Source: Ruegeria arenilitoris
Lineage (GTDB): Bacteria; Pseudomonadota; Alphaproteobacteria; Rhodobacterales; Rhodobacteraceae
NCBI RefSeq assembly: GCF_042675705.1
Contig: NZ_JBHTJJ010000006.1
Length of the DNA stretch: 64,000 nucleotides
Direction: 5' to 3' (one strand)
Position numbers and translations under genes: made by a program. Under the pieces are notes generated by a model. The model did not search any database and was not told the DNA's origin. It saw only the letters and a program-made list of their open reading frames with translations. Positions 51,871 through 61,114 of this stretch are shown piece by piece (position 1 is the first letter of the stretch; the number at the start of each line of letters is the position of its first letter).

Positions 51871-52308
51871 TCAGACGGGGTTGGCAAGCCGTGCTTCCAG
51901 CTTGCGCAGCGACGAAGTCCAGCCGCTTTCATGATTGGCCGAGACGTCGTCATCGCCCAGATCGCGGTGGTCGAGGATCAGGCGCGCCCCGGTGCCGGTC
52001 GGCTCGACCGCCAGCGTCACATGGCTCTCGGCGCCGCGCTGGTCCTGGTCGTCATGCCAGCCCCAGGTGAACCCGACCGAGTTCGGCGGGTCCACATGGG
52101 TCACATGCCCGGACACCTTGAACCGCTGCCCTTCGCCATTGACCATGACCGAATACCACGGACCAAGGCGCGAGAAATCCAGATCGTGTTCCGGCACCTC
52201 GACCCCTTCGGGCCCCCACCACTGCAACAGTCTGGTGCCCTCGCTGATCCAGGCGAACAGGGTTTCGGCGCTGACCGGGAAGTCGCGCGCCAGCTTCAGG
52301 TCGGCCAT
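51871..52308 (-). CDS. SRPBCC/AHSA1 domain protein
   Basis: A 145-residue START-like protein from the ATG at 52306-52308; the 25 residues further upstream in frame overlap arsR coding sequence. The pattern LARDFPVSAETLFAWISEGTRLLQWWGPEGVEVPEHDLDF, then GHVTHVDPPNSVGFTWGW and ARLILDHRDLGDDD with a C-terminal helix GWTSSLRKLEARL, marks the AHSA1 group, which forms a hydrophobic ligand pocket. The start overlaps arsR by 13 bp, so both are one transcript. Confidence 0.88.
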   Translation of the reverse strand: MADLKLARDFPVSAETLFAWISEGTRLLQWWGPEGVEVPEHDLDFSRLGPWYSVMVNGEGQRFKVSGHVTHVDPPNSVGFTWGWHDDQDQRGAESHVTLAVEPTGTGARLILDHRDLGDDDVSANHESGWTSSLRKLEARLANPV

Positions 52309-52625
52309 GAGGGGTCCTCCTGCAGAATGTCGCCCAGGCGGTCCAGGCTGGCCTCCCAGAACTGTCGTTTCGAGATGGTCCATTCGGCAATCGCCCGCAG
52401 CCCCTCGGGGCGGATCGAATAGATGCGCTGGGTGCCGTTCACGCGCTGGTTCACCAGCCCGGCCTGCCGCAGCACCTTCAGGTGCCGGGATATGGCCGCG
52501 CCGGACATCCCCTTGCCTTGGGCAAGGTCGCCTGCGGGCAGTTCGCCCTGATCCATCAGTTGTTCAACGATCGTGAATCGGGTCGGGTCGGACAGAGCCG
52601 AAAAGGCATCGAGCAGCGTGTTCAT
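52296..52625 (-). CDS. ArsR family transcriptional regulator
   Basis: A 109-residue winged-helix repressor. The start ATG at 52623-52625 is 9 bp inside an AT-rich palindrome; ATG at 52629-52631 adds two residues. The HTH covers about 10-75 with PTRFTIVEQLMDQGELPAGDLAQGKGMSGAAISRHLKVLRQAGLV. The metal-binding ELCVCDL motif of ArsR/SmtB is absent, so a metal effector is unlikely. It overlaps the SRPBCC gene and has a perfect 16-bp palindrome at its start, and no clear ribosome binding site. Confidence 0.86.
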   Translation of the reverse strand: MNTLLDAFSALSDPTRFTIVEQLMDQGELPAGDLAQGKGMSGAAISRHLKVLRQAGLVNQRVNGTQRIYSIRPEGLRAIAEWTISKRQFWEASLDRLGDILQEDPSWPT

Positions 52626-52634
52626 GCCCATTAA

Positions 52635-52650
52635 TTAACATTAATGTTAA
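52635..52650. promoter_or_regulatory. Perfect 16-bp palindrome upstream of arsR
   Basis: TTAACATTAATGTTAA reads identically on both strands and ends 9 bp before the arsR start codon. Its place and symmetry fit an ArsR operator; the tiny space left suggests a leaderless or very short leader transcript. Confidence 0.65.
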
Positions 52651-52675
52651 GCAATGGAAACCTGAAATCGTCGGA

Positions 52676-53554
52676 TCAGCCCTGCGCAAAATCCGATCGG
52701 GCATATCCCTGCAGATACAGCAGCGCGGTCAGGTCGCCATGGTTGATGCGCACGTCGCATTGCGCGGCGACCGAGGGTTTGGCGTGCAGGGCCACCCCCG
52801 TCCCGGCGCGGTCCAGCATGCCCAAATCGTTCGCACCGTCGCCCACGGCAATCACCTCGGCCTCGGAAATGCCCAGCCGGGCCGAGATCTGTTCCAGCGC
52901 CTCGACCTTGGCCTGACGGCCCAGGATCGGGCGCTGCACGTCACCGGTCAGTTTGCCGTCCGCCGCCAGCAGCGTGTTGGCGCGGTTCTCCTCAAAGCCC
53001 AGCAGCTCGGCCACGCGGGCCGTGAACGCGGTGAACCCGCCCGAGACCAGCGCGGCATACCCGCCATTGGCCCGCATCGTCGCGACCAGTTCGCGGCCGC
53101 CCGGCATCAAGGTGATGCGCTGGTTCAGCACCCGGTCGATCACCGATACGTCCAGCCCCTTCAGCAGGCCCACCCGCTCGGTCAACGCGCCTTCGAAATC
53201 CAGCTCGCCATTCATGGCGCGAGCGGTGATGTCCTTGACCCGCTCGCCCACCCCGGCCTCGTCAGCCAGTTCGTCAATGCATTCCTGCTGGATCATCGTG
53301 CTGTCCATATCGGCCAGCAGCATCTTCTTGCGGCGGCCCTCGGCCGGCTGCACCACCAGATCGACGCCCAGTTTCTGCAGGTCGGCCCAGACATCCCAGC
53401 GGTTGGCCGGAACCGCCGGCAGGGCAAATTCGGCCGCTTCGTCGGGGCTCAGCCACTGGATGTCGCCCCCGCCCCAGGCATTGCGCAACGAGTCGATCAG
53501 CGCCCCGTCCAGCGACGGCGTCTTGGGGTTGGTCAACAGGGTGGCAACGTACAT
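52676..53554 (-). CDS. serB: Phosphoserine phosphatase SerB
   Basis: A 292-residue HAD-family enzyme that makes serine from phosphoserine. The start ATG at 53552-53554 is preceded by GGAGG. An N-terminal ACT-like region (about 1-75) is followed by motif I LLADMDSTMIQQE (DxDST, about 89-101), motif II around LVSGGFTAF (about 173-181) and motif III VIAVGDGANDLGML (about 242-255). Serine synthesis also uses SerA, whose 3' part lies at 63469-64000. Confidence 0.94.
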   Translation of the reverse strand: MYVATLLTNPKTPSLDGALIDSLRNAWGGGDIQWLSPDEAAEFALPAVPANRWDVWADLQKLGVDLVVQPAEGRRKKMLLADMDSTMIQQECIDELADEAGVGERVKDITARAMNGELDFEGALTERVGLLKGLDVSVIDRVLNQRITLMPGGRELVATMRANGGYAALVSGGFTAFTARVAELLGFEENRANTLLAADGKLTGDVQRPILGRQAKVEALEQISARLGISEAEVIAVGDGANDLGMLDRAGTGVALHAKPSVAAQCDVRINHGDLTALLYLQGYARSDFAQG

Positions 53555-53626
53555 CTTGATCCTCCGGCAGCCTGACCTGCGCATATCGCAGGCGCAGCAT
53601 TTCCGCCAGAGACCAATTCCGCGCCG

Positions 53627-55309
53627 CTACCCCAGAATGCCCGGCAGGCGCAGCCCGTGTTCGCGAGCGCAGTCCTTGGCGATGTCATACCCCGCATCCG
53701 CATGACGCCACACGCCCGAGGCCGGGTCGTTCCACAACACCCGCTCCAGCCGCCGCGCGGCGTCCTCGGTGCCGTCGGCGCAGATCACCACGCCCGCGTG
53801 TTGGCTGAAGCCCATGCCGACCCCGCCGCCATGATGCAGGGACACCCAGGTCGCACCGCTGGCGGTGTTGATCAACGCGTTCAGCAGCGGCCAGTCCGAC
53901 ACGGCGTCGGACCCGTCCAGCATCGCCTCGGTCTCGCGGTTTGGGCTGGCGACCGAGCCGCTGTCCAGATGATCCCGTCCGATGACGACCGGTGCGCTCA
54001 GTTCTCCATTGGCGACCATCTCGTTGAAGGCCAGACCCGCACGGTGCCGGTCGCCCAGCCCGATCCAGCAGATCCGCGCGGGCAGACCCTGAAACGCGAT
54101 CCGGTCGCGGGCCATGTCCAGCCAGCGATGCAGATGCTCGTTCTCGGGGAACAGCTCCTTCATCTTGGCGTCGGTCTTGTAGATATCCTCGGGGTCGCCC
54201 GACAGCGCGCACCAGCGGAACGGGCCGATGCCACGGCAGAACAGCGGGCGGATATAGGCCGGGACGAAGCCGGGAAAGGCAAAGGCGTTCTCAAGCCCCT
54301 CGTCCTGCGCCACCTGACGGATGTTGTTGCCATAGTCCAACGTCGGCACGCCCGCGTTCCAGAAATCGACCATCGCCGCGACATGCTGTTTCATCGAGGC
54401 CCGCGCGGCCTTTTCCACTTGTTTAGGGTCTGTTTCCCGCTTTTCGCGCCACTGGGCCAGAGTCCAGCCCAGCGGCAGATACCCGTTGATCGGGTCATGG
54501 GCGCTGGTCTGGTCGGTCACGATGTCGGGGCGCATCCCACCGGCGGCCATGCGGCGGTAGATCTCGGGAAAGATCTCGGCCGCATTGCCCAGCAGACCCA
54601 CCGATTTCGCCTCGCCCGCCTTGGTCCAGCGGTCGATCATGGCCAACGCCTCGTCCAGCGTTTCGGCCTTTTCATCCAGGTATTTGGTGCGCAGGCGGAA
54701 ATCGATGCTGTCGGGGTTGCATTCCACCGCCAGACAACAGGCCCCGGCGAAGACTGCCGCCAGGGGCTGTGCCCCGCCCATGCCGCCCAGCCCCCCGGTC
54801 AGGATCCATCGCCCGGTCAGGTCGCCGCCATAGTGCTGGCGCCCGGCCTCGGCGAAGGTTTCATAAGTGCCCTGAACGATGCCCTGCGTGCCGATATAGA
54901 TCCACGACCCGGCCGTCATCTGGCCGTACATCATCAGGCCCTTCCGATCCAATTCGTTGAAATGATCCCAGGTCGCCCAATGCGGCACGAGGTTGGAATT
55001 GGCGATCAGCACCCGCGGCGCGTCCTTGTGCGTACGGATGATCGCCACCGGCTTGCCGGACTGCACGATCAGGGTCTCGTCGGACTCGAGATCCTTCAAA
55101 CTGGCCACAATAGTGTCGAAGTCCTTCCACGTTCGCGCCGCGCGGCCGATGCCGCCATAGACGACCAATTCGTGCGGGTTTTCGGCCACGTCGGGGTGCA
55201 GGTTGTTCATCAGCATCCGCAACGGAGCCTCGGTCAGCCAGCTTTTGGCGTTCAGGTCCGGCCCGGTCGGCGGAAAGACGTCACGGGTGTTCTTGCGCGG
55301 GTCACTCAT
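53627..55309 (-). CDS. hutU: Urocanate hydratase HutU
   Basis: A 560-residue NAD-dependent enzyme that converts urocanate to 4-imidazolone-5-propionate. The N-terminal MSDPRKNTRDVFPPTGPDL and the NAD-binding region GGLGGMGGAQPLAAVFAG (about 170-187) are typical; near the C-terminus VSLHHGGGVGMGFSQHAGVV is the catalytic block. The start overlaps the hutG stop by 4 bp (ATGA). It is last of hutI-hutH-hutG-hutU. Confidence 0.97.
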   Translation of the reverse strand: MSDPRKNTRDVFPPTGPDLNAKSWLTEAPLRMLMNNLHPDVAENPHELVVYGGIGRAARTWKDFDTIVASLKDLESDETLIVQSGKPVAIIRTHKDAPRVLIANSNLVPHWATWDHFNELDRKGLMMYGQMTAGSWIYIGTQGIVQGTYETFAEAGRQHYGGDLTGRWILTGGLGGMGGAQPLAAVFAGACCLAVECNPDSIDFRLRTKYLDEKAETLDEALAMIDRWTKAGEAKSVGLLGNAAEIFPEIYRRMAAGGMRPDIVTDQTSAHDPINGYLPLGWTLAQWREKRETDPKQVEKAARASMKQHVAAMVDFWNAGVPTLDYGNNIRQVAQDEGLENAFAFPGFVPAYIRPLFCRGIGPFRWCALSGDPEDIYKTDAKMKELFPENEHLHRWLDMARDRIAFQGLPARICWIGLGDRHRAGLAFNEMVANGELSAPVVIGRDHLDSGSVASPNRETEAMLDGSDAVSDWPLLNALINTASGATWVSLHHGGGVGMGFSQHAGVVICADGTEDAARRLERVLWNDPASGVWRHADAGYDIAKDCAREHGLRLPGILG

Positions 55310-56121
55310 TTCGGGGCTCCTTTTTCGGCCAGCGCGCCCGACAGGGCCAAGGCGCGCAGGCGGTCAAGCATCTCTTGCAGGTGCGGGCGCAGACGTTCGG
55401 CCCGGTCCGCGCGCCATGTCCAGGGCGGGGTCTCGTCCATATAGGCGCGCTGGGCGATCTCCATCTGGATCGCATGTATGCCCTTGTCCGGGCGGCCATA
55501 GTGCCGGGTGGTCCAGCCGCCCTTGAACCGGCCGTTCAGCACCGCGGTACAGCCCGACGCCTGAGCCACGGCATCCACCGCCTGCGCGACCTCGGGCGCA
55601 CAGGTGGTGCCGTCATTGGTGCCCGTGTTGAACACCGGCAGCTCTCCGTCGAACAGGAAGGGGATCAGGGACCGGATCGAGTGGCAGTCGAACAGGATCG
55701 CCACGCCATGCCTGGCCCGCACCCGCTCCAATTCTTCCTGCAACGCGGAGTGGTAGGGGGCGTGGAACTTCTCGCGCCTCTCCTCGATTTCATCTTCCGA
55801 CGGCTCCTGCCCTTCCAGCCATATGGGTTGCCCATCGAAATCGGTCAGCGGCACCAGGGTCGTCGTGTTCTGCCCCGGATAGAGCGACACGCCCGCCGGA
55901 TCGCGATTGGCGTCGATCACATAGCGGTGCACGCGGGACTGAACCACCGTCGCATCGCCAAAAAGCCCCTTATAGAGCCTGTCTATGTGCCAATCCGTGT
56001 CGGCCAACGCCCGGCCGGTCTGGTTCAGGCGCGCATGGATCTCCTCGGGCACGAAGGTTCCGCCATGCGGTTGGCCCAGCACGATCGGGCTCTGCCCTTG
56101 CTGCACCTCGACCACGATCAT
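55306..56121 (-). CDS. hutG: N-formylglutamate deformylase HutG
   Basis: A 271-residue zinc hydrolase releasing formate and glutamate from N-formylglutamate, the last step of the five-step histidine route. Start ATG at 56119-56121 overlaps the hutH stop; the longer frame upstream is hutH in another phase. Family blocks are IVLGQPHGGTFVPEEI (about 13-28), ILFDCHSIRSLIPFLF (about 144-159) and the NGRFKGGWTTRHYGRP strand (about 197-212). Its presence with HutF indicates the formyl route. Confidence 0.92.
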   Translation of the reverse strand: MIVVEVQQGQSPIVLGQPHGGTFVPEEIHARLNQTGRALADTDWHIDRLYKGLFGDATVVQSRVHRYVIDANRDPAGVSLYPGQNTTTLVPLTDFDGQPIWLEGQEPSEDEIEERREKFHAPYHSALQEELERVRARHGVAILFDCHSIRSLIPFLFDGELPVFNTGTNDGTTCAPEVAQAVDAVAQASGCTAVLNGRFKGGWTTRHYGRPDKGIHAIQMEIAQRAYMDETPPWTWRADRAERLRPHLQEMLDRLRALALSGALAEKGAPK

Positions 56122-57656
56122 GCCGTCACCTCCGGGAGCGGTACGCCCAGCGCCTCCAGGATCGCGCCGCTGGCCACAAGATCCTTGGCCTGCTCCAGTT
56201 CCGGGGCCAGGTACCGGTCCTCGGCCAAAGGCGGGATATCGGCGCGCAGCCGCGCAATCACCCGCTGCAAGGGCGCGCTGGTGACCAGCGGGGCGCGGAA
56301 CTCGACGCCTTGGGCGGCACAGAGCAGTTCGATCCCCAGAATGTGGTTCAGGTTTTCCACCATGCGCGTCAGACGCCGCGCCCCGTGGGCGGCCATCGAG
56401 ACGTGATCTTCCTGGTTGGCCGAGGTGGGCGTGCTGTCGGTGACGCACGGATTGGCCAGATGCTTGTTCTCGCTCATCAGCGCGGCGGTCGTGACCTCGG
56501 CGATCATGAATCCGGAATTCAGACCCGGGTCGGGGGTCAGGAACGGCGGCAGGTCGAAGCTGAGCGTCGGATCCACCATCAGCGCGATCCGGCGTTGCGC
56601 GATGGCACCGATCTCGGACAGGGCCAGCGCGATCATGTCGGCGGCAAACCCCACCGGTTCGGCGTGAAAATTGCCGCCCGAGACGATCATGTCGGGATCG
56701 GACAGCACCAACGGGTTGTCGGTGGCCGCGTTGGCCTCGGTCTGCAAGGTCGCGGCGGCCTGCCGGATCACGTCCATCGCGGCACCGGTGACCTGCGGCT
56801 GGCAGCGGATGCAATACGGGTCCTGCACGCGGCTGTCGCCCTCGCGATGGCTTTCGCGTATTTCCGACCCCTGCAACACGGCGCGCATGGCGCTGCCGGC
56901 CTCGATCTGTCCGCGATGGCCACGCAGGGCATGGATCTCGGGCTGCAGCGGCGCGGTTGAGCCCATGATCGCATCGGTCGAAACGGCCGAAACGACCAGC
57001 GCGTTCTGCGCCGCGCGCCAGCCTTCGAACAGGCCCGCCAAGGCGTAGGCTGTCGAAAACTGGGTGCCGTTGATGAAGGCCAGGCCCTCTTTCGGCCCCA
57101 GTTGAATAGGCTCTAACCAGGCCTTTTTCAAGGCCTCGGCTCCCGGCATGACCGTGCCGTCCAGCTCGGCTTCGCCTTGGCCGATGACCACCGCCGTCAT
57201 ATGCGCCAGCGGCGCCAGATCACCCGAGGCCCCCACCGAGCCCTGCGCCGGGATCACCGGGGTCACGCCACGGGCGAGCATCTGTTGCAGCAGGTCCACC
57301 AGCGCCCACCGCACACCGGATGCGCCCCGCCCGAAGGACAACAGCTTGAGCGCCATCATCAGGCGCGCCAACCGCCGCGGCACCGCCGGGCCGACCCCGC
57401 AGCAATGGCTGAGGATCAGGTTGCGCTGCAGCGCCGAGGTGTCCTTGGCCGCGATCTTGAGGCTCGCCAGCTTGCCGAACCCGGTATTCACCCCATAGAC
57501 GGGCTGGTCACCGGCGGCGGCCTCGGCGATGCGGGCGGCGGCAGCCTCGACAGCGGGGCGACAGCCCTGCTCCAGAACCACCGGCGTTTCGTTCCAGTAG
57601 ATCTCCGCCAGTTGGGCCAGCGAGACCTGCCCCGGAACCAAGGTCAGAGCGCTCAT
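56118..57656 (-). CDS. hutH: Histidine ammonia-lyase HutH
   Basis: A 512-residue enzyme that deaminates histidine to urocanate. The MIO cofactor triad ASG sits in IPAQGSVGASGDLAPLAHM (about 139-157), formed autocatalytically. TGFGKLA near residue 59 and FINGTQFSTAYALA near 200 are also typical. The start ATG at 57654-57656 overlaps the hutI stop by 4 bp. The frame upstream of it is hutI in another phase. Confidence 0.96.
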   Translation of the reverse strand: MSALTLVPGQVSLAQLAEIYWNETPVVLEQGCRPAVEAAAARIAEAAAGDQPVYGVNTGFGKLASLKIAAKDTSALQRNLILSHCCGVGPAVPRRLARLMMALKLLSFGRGASGVRWALVDLLQQMLARGVTPVIPAQGSVGASGDLAPLAHMTAVVIGQGEAELDGTVMPGAEALKKAWLEPIQLGPKEGLAFINGTQFSTAYALAGLFEGWRAAQNALVVSAVSTDAIMGSTAPLQPEIHALRGHRGQIEAGSAMRAVLQGSEIRESHREGDSRVQDPYCIRCQPQVTGAAMDVIRQAAATLQTEANAATDNPLVLSDPDMIVSGGNFHAEPVGFAADMIALALSEIGAIAQRRIALMVDPTLSFDLPPFLTPDPGLNSGFMIAEVTTAALMSENKHLANPCVTDSTPTSANQEDHVSMAAHGARRLTRMVENLNHILGIELLCAAQGVEFRAPLVTSAPLQRVIARLRADIPPLAEDRYLAPELEQAKDLVASGAILEALGVPLPEVTA

Positions 57657-58861
57657 ACCTCCCCTCCGAAAATGCGTGCGTGCAGCGGGTTGAACCCGAT
57701 CCGATAGACCAGCTCGGCCGGGTGAGAGACGTCCCACACGGCCAGATCCGCCCGCTGGCCCGGCGCGATCGAACCGGCATCGGCCAGCCCAAGCGCGCGG
57801 GCGGCATTGCGGGTAACCCCGGCCAGCGCCTCGGCCGGGGTCATGCCAAACAGGGTGCAGCCCATGTTCATCGCCAGCAGCAGCGACGTCAGCGGCGAGG
57901 ACCCCGGGTTGCAATCGGTGGCCAGGGCCATCGGCACCCCGGCCTTGCGGAACAGGTCGATCGGCGGGACCTGCGTTTCCCGCAACGTGTAGAATGCGCC
58001 GGGCAGCAGAACCGCGGTCGTTCCAGCCTCGGTCATGGCCGCCACCCCGGCAGCGTCCACATATTCGACGTGATCGGCTGACAGGGCGCCGTAGGATGCC
58101 GCCAGCCGGGCCCCGCCCAGATTTGACAATTGCTCGGCATGCAGCTTGACCGGCAGCCCCAGGTCACGTGCGGCGTCGAACACCCGCGCGATCTGAGTCG
58201 TATCGAAGGCGATGCCCTCGCAGAACCCGTCGACCGCGTCGACCAGCCCCTCGGCATGGGCCGCGCGCAGGGTCGGGATGCAGACCGTATCGATATAGGC
58301 GTCTGCACGCCCTGTGAATTCGGGCGGCACTGCATGAGCGCCCAGAAAGCTGGTCTGGACCCGCACCGGGCGCTGCTTTGCAATTTCTCGGGCCGCGCGC
58401 AACATGCGCAGCTCGGTGTCCTGATCCAGTCCATAGCCGGACTTGAGTTCAATGCAGGTCACACCCTCGGCCAACAGCGCGTCTATGCGAGGCAGTGCCT
58501 CTTGGATCAGGTCCTGCATACTGGCGGCGCGTGTGGCTGTGACCGTCGACAGAATCCCCCCTCCGGCGCGCGCGATCTCCTCGTAGGTGGCCCCGTTCAG
58601 CCGCATTTCGAACTCAACCGCCCGGTTGCCCCCGAAAATCGCATGCGTGTGCGGATCAATCAGGCCCGGAGTGATCAACCGATCTGCAAAATCGATGATC
58701 GGCCAGTCGGCGTGATCCGGCGGCAGATCTCGGTGCGGCCCGATCCATTGGATCCGGCCCGACGAAACAGCAATCGCCGCGTCTTCGACCAAGCCATAGG
58801 ACGCAACCCCATCCGCCATGGTTGCGATCCGCCGACAACAAATCACCGAATTTCTGGTCAT
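57653..58861 (-). CDS. hutI: Imidazolonepropionase HutI
   Basis: A 402-residue amidohydrolase that opens imidazolone propionate to formiminoglutamate. The metal motif is LIDPHTHAIFGGNRAVEFEMRLNGATYEEIA (about 68-98, HxH), the metal-ligand His in KLHAEQLSNLGGA (about 240-252) and the Asp in LATDCNPGSSP (about 315-325). It is the first gene of the minus-strand hut operon and is divergent from hutF across 81 bp with palindromic sites. Confidence 0.95.
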   Translation of the reverse strand: MTRNSVICCRRIATMADGVASYGLVEDAAIAVSSGRIQWIGPHRDLPPDHADWPIIDFADRLITPGLIDPHTHAIFGGNRAVEFEMRLNGATYEEIARAGGGILSTVTATRAASMQDLIQEALPRIDALLAEGVTCIELKSGYGLDQDTELRMLRAAREIAKQRPVRVQTSFLGAHAVPPEFTGRADAYIDTVCIPTLRAAHAEGLVDAVDGFCEGIAFDTTQIARVFDAARDLGLPVKLHAEQLSNLGGARLAASYGALSADHVEYVDAAGVAAMTEAGTTAVLLPGAFYTLRETQVPPIDLFRKAGVPMALATDCNPGSSPLTSLLLAMNMGCTLFGMTPAEALAGVTRNAARALGLADAGSIAPGQRADLAVWDVSHPAELVYRIGFNPLHARIFGGEV

Positions 58862-58898
58862 CGCGATTCTTTTGGACTCCCCTCGGGTTTCAATTTTT

Positions 58899-58928
58899 CG
58901 TATACGTGTAAAAAATTAAAGTCTACAC
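58899..58928. promoter_or_regulatory. Candidate HutC operator region between hutI and hutF
   Basis: The gap holds CGTATACG (58899-58906, perfect palindrome) adjoining GTGTA (58906-58910), whose complement TACAC occurs at 58924-58928, giving an interrupted inverted repeat. HutC repressors bind short GTA/TAC-type dyads in other proteobacteria. The AT-rich spacer could be the promoter region for either direction. Confidence 0.5.
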
Positions 58929-58942
58929 AAAAAGAAGCTCTG

Positions 58943-60304
<1,362 letters not shown>

Positions 60305-60332
60305 ACCGGCAAAGAACTGAGTTGAGATCAAG

Positions 60333-61037
60333 ATGACCCAGACCGCTGACACGACCGGCTACAAGGAAATCAAGCAGACTGTGCTTGACCGCATCCGCTC
60401 GGGCCAGTGGCTGCCGGACATGTTGCTGCCCAACGAGCAGGACCTTGCGGTCGAATTTTCGTGCACGCGTACCACCGTCAATCGGGCATTGCGCGAACTG
60501 GCCGAGGAAGGTTTTCTGGAACGCCGCCGCAAGGCCGGTACCCGGGTGCTGAGCGCGCCCCAAAGACAGGCCCGGTTCACCATCCCACTGGTCCGAGAAG
60601 AGGTCGAGGCTCTGGGCGGCACCTACCGCTATGCACTTGTCTCGGCCCAAGCCGAACAGGCGCCCGAATGGCTGGCCGCGCGGCTGGCGCTGGGATCGGA
60701 TCGGCGGGTGATGCATGTGCGGTGCATGCATTTTTTGAACAACACCCCGTTTCAGTTCGAAGATCGCTGGATCGTTACAGCCAGCGTCCCGCCTGTCGAA
60801 CAGGCTGATTTCTCGACGCTGGGGCCCAATGAATGGCTGATCCAGACGGTCCCCTTCACCAATGTCGAGCTGTCTTTTCTGGCAAGCCGCGCCGATGCCG
60901 AACTGGCCGGGTTTCTGGACGTGACGGTTGGCGAGCCGGTTTTTACCGCGGAACGTATCACTTGGTTGCAAGGCAGCCCGGTTACCTTCGCCAAGATGTA
61001 TTTCGCGGCAGGCTACCGGATGACCACCCGGTTCTGA
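60333..61037 (+). CDS. hutC: Histidine utilisation repressor HutC
   Basis: A 234-residue GntR/UTRA regulator. The winged helix (about 8-75) has VLDRIRSGQWLPDMLLPNEQDLAVEFSCTRTTVNRALRELAEEGFLERRRKAGTRV, and the UTRA ligand domain (about 90-230) has LGSDRRVMHVRCMHFLNNTPFQFEDRWI, the histidine-pathway subtype that senses urocanate. It shares a transcript with hutF and probably represses both hut promoters through the sites near 58899-58928. Confidence 0.93.
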   Translation: MTQTADTTGYKEIKQTVLDRIRSGQWLPDMLLPNEQDLAVEFSCTRTTVNRALRELAEEGFLERRRKAGTRVLSAPQRQARFTIPLVREEVEALGGTYRYALVSAQAEQAPEWLAARLALGSDRRVMHVRCMHFLNNTPFQFEDRWIVTASVPPVEQADFSTLGPNEWLIQTVPFTNVELSFLASRADAELAGFLDVTVGEPVFTAERITWLQGSPVTFAKMYFAAGYRMTTRF

Positions 61038-61114
61038 GACTGTCCGGGCCTTTACCGCGGCCCGAATCCGGTACAGGTTCGCCTTGACCGAGCAACGGCA
61101 ACACGGAGAACGGG

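Noticed and set aside
53657..55444. A 595-codon plus-strand open frame opposite hutU.
   Set aside because: It is a mirror of urocanase coding sequence, with no family features.
55306..57914. Apparent N-terminal fusions of hutG with hutH sequence, and of hutH with hutI sequence.
   Set aside because: The extra residues are the upstream gene read in another frame; each true start overlaps the preceding stop by 4 bp.
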